DNA from: Candidatus Gastranaerophilales bacterium
GTDB lineage: Bacteria > Cyanobacteriota > Vampirovibrionia > Gastranaerophilales > Gastranaerophilaceae
Assembly: GCA_021205645.1 (NCBI GenBank)
Contig: JAJPXE010000086.1
Location: forward strand, 1,822 to 8,392
Length of the DNA stretch: 6,571 nucleotides
Reading direction: 5' to 3'
This document shows, piece by piece, positions 6,196 through 6,571 of this stretch. The position numbers were made by a program, and so were the translations under genes. How positions within the stretch are numbered: position 1 is the first letter of the stretch; the number at the start of each line of letters is the position of its first letter. The notes beneath the pieces are model-generated. The model saw nothing but the letters and a program-made list of their open reading frames with translations, made no database searches and was not told the origin of the DNA.

Positions 6196-6465
6196 ATGAG
6201 AAAACTTATTTCATTGATTATTGGATGTGCAATCGCCTATTATCTGTATCTTAAATGGGCAGATATATTGAATTTTCTCGGCAAAGATATTGCAGTTATT
6301 TTGCTGGTCTATGTGGTTGCTCTCGGGATTATACATATTGGTGGAATTTCACTCAAAATTCTTGCGGTTGTCTTTGCAATGATTGAACCATATGCCGATA
6401 AATACTGCTATTGGTATGAAAATACCAAACTGTATAAATTCTTCCACAAAAATGAAATCAGATAG
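6196..6465 (+). CDS. Small membrane protein, 89 aa, unrecognised
   Basis: ATG 6196 is preceded by AAAGGA (6185-6190) with 5-nt spacing, a strong ribosome binding site. The protein has hydrophobic segments at about 4-20, 31-48 and 50-66, suggesting two or three membrane spans. A short, aromatic, charged cytoplasmic-type tail follows (about 67-89, with YCYWYENTKLYKFFHK). I recognise no family. It begins 19 nt after the SRP RNA, and the next gene starts 17 nt after its stop, so it probably heads an operon with that gene. No separate promoter fits in the gap after the SRP RNA; transcription could come from SRP read-through or from a promoter inside the SRP gene. Confidence 0.8.
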   Translation: MRKLISLIIGCAIAYYLYLKWADILNFLGKDIAVILLVYVVALGIIHIGGISLKILAVVFAMIEPYADKYCYWYENTKLYKFFHKNEIR

Positions 6466-6482
6466 TTAGGACATGGTACTGT

Positions 6483-6571
6483 ATGACAAATTCCGAATTT
6501 ATTATAAAAAGTATCACCGGAGCCGATTGGGAAAAAGAGCTTGAAATAATTGGGTTTGATAAGTCATACAG
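6483..6571 (+). CDS. Start of a gene cut by the window end, unidentified
   Basis: ATG 6483 opens a frame that stays open for 29 codons to the window edge. AGGA at 6468-6471 lies 11 nt upstream, a long but usable spacing. An ATG at 6473 is in another frame and stops after 23 codons. The visible protein begins MTNSEFIIKSITGADWEKEL and continues with IIGFDKSY. It is soluble-looking, with no signal peptide. The start is faintly reminiscent of the N-terminal extension seen on some dihydropteroate synthases, but too little is visible to name it. It is probably co-transcribed with the 89-aa membrane protein. Confidence 0.65.
   Translation, partial: MTNSEFIIKSITGADWEKELEIIGFDKSY

Noticed and set aside
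6473..6544. 23-codon ORF from ATG 6473
   Set aside because: It starts 1 nt after the AGGA signal, stops early, and overlaps the longer open frame from ATG 6483.
1..6571. A new multi-gene defence or mobile system
   Set aside because: Apart from the small unknown proteins, the genes are housekeeping or signalling. No nuclease, transposase, integrase, toxin-antitoxin pair or helicase is visible.

Overview
The window is about 6.6 kb of AT-rich bacterial chromosome. AT-rich codon use, a CHASE2-GGDEF diguanylate cyclase, a folate-dependent TrmFO, a WG-repeat protein and an SRP RNA of the large, Alu-domain type together suggest an uncultured gut or anaerobe lineage. A Gastranaerophilales/Melainabacteria-like genome is my best guess, and a Firmicutes-like one is the alternative. 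No 16S rRNA or other decisive marker is present, so this placement is inference.

Layout. Positions 1-187 hold two exact copies of a 55-bp repeat, 132 bp apart, in a hairpin-rich segment visibly richer in G+C than the rest. A good sigma70-type promoter (229-257) then drives a 195-aa coiled-coil protein (300-887), which is closed by a hairpin/T-tract terminator. Next comes a tightly packed plus-strand operon. A 58-aa unrecognised small protein (1049-1225) overlaps the start of a CHASE2-GGDEF diguanylate cyclase (1218-3050) by 8 nt, and the cyclase overlaps trmFO (3034-4350) by 17 nt. After trmFO lies a 525-bp convergent intergenic region. Its first 140 bp are a G+C-rich cluster of palindromes and a direct repeat (REP/MITE-like), followed by a bidirectional terminator and then AT-rich DNA with no supported gene. 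A WG-repeat, probably secreted protein is encoded on the minus strand (4876-5835). Divergent from it is a 257-nt SRP RNA (5920-6176). It is followed after only 19 nt by an 89-aa membrane protein (6196-6465) and by the start of a further gene that runs off the window (6483 onward).

How the genes fit together. Most of the content is housekeeping: tRNA m5U54 formation (TrmFO), co-translational protein targeting (SRP RNA) and a probable cell-envelope or division-related coiled-coil protein. One signalling gene (c-di-GMP synthesis) shares a transcript with trmFO. I see no defence island, CRISPR array, complete mobile element or clearly new multi-gene system. The least explained parts are the 58-aa ORF translationally coupled to the cyclase, the 132-bp-spaced repeat at the left edge, and the palindrome cluster after trmFO.
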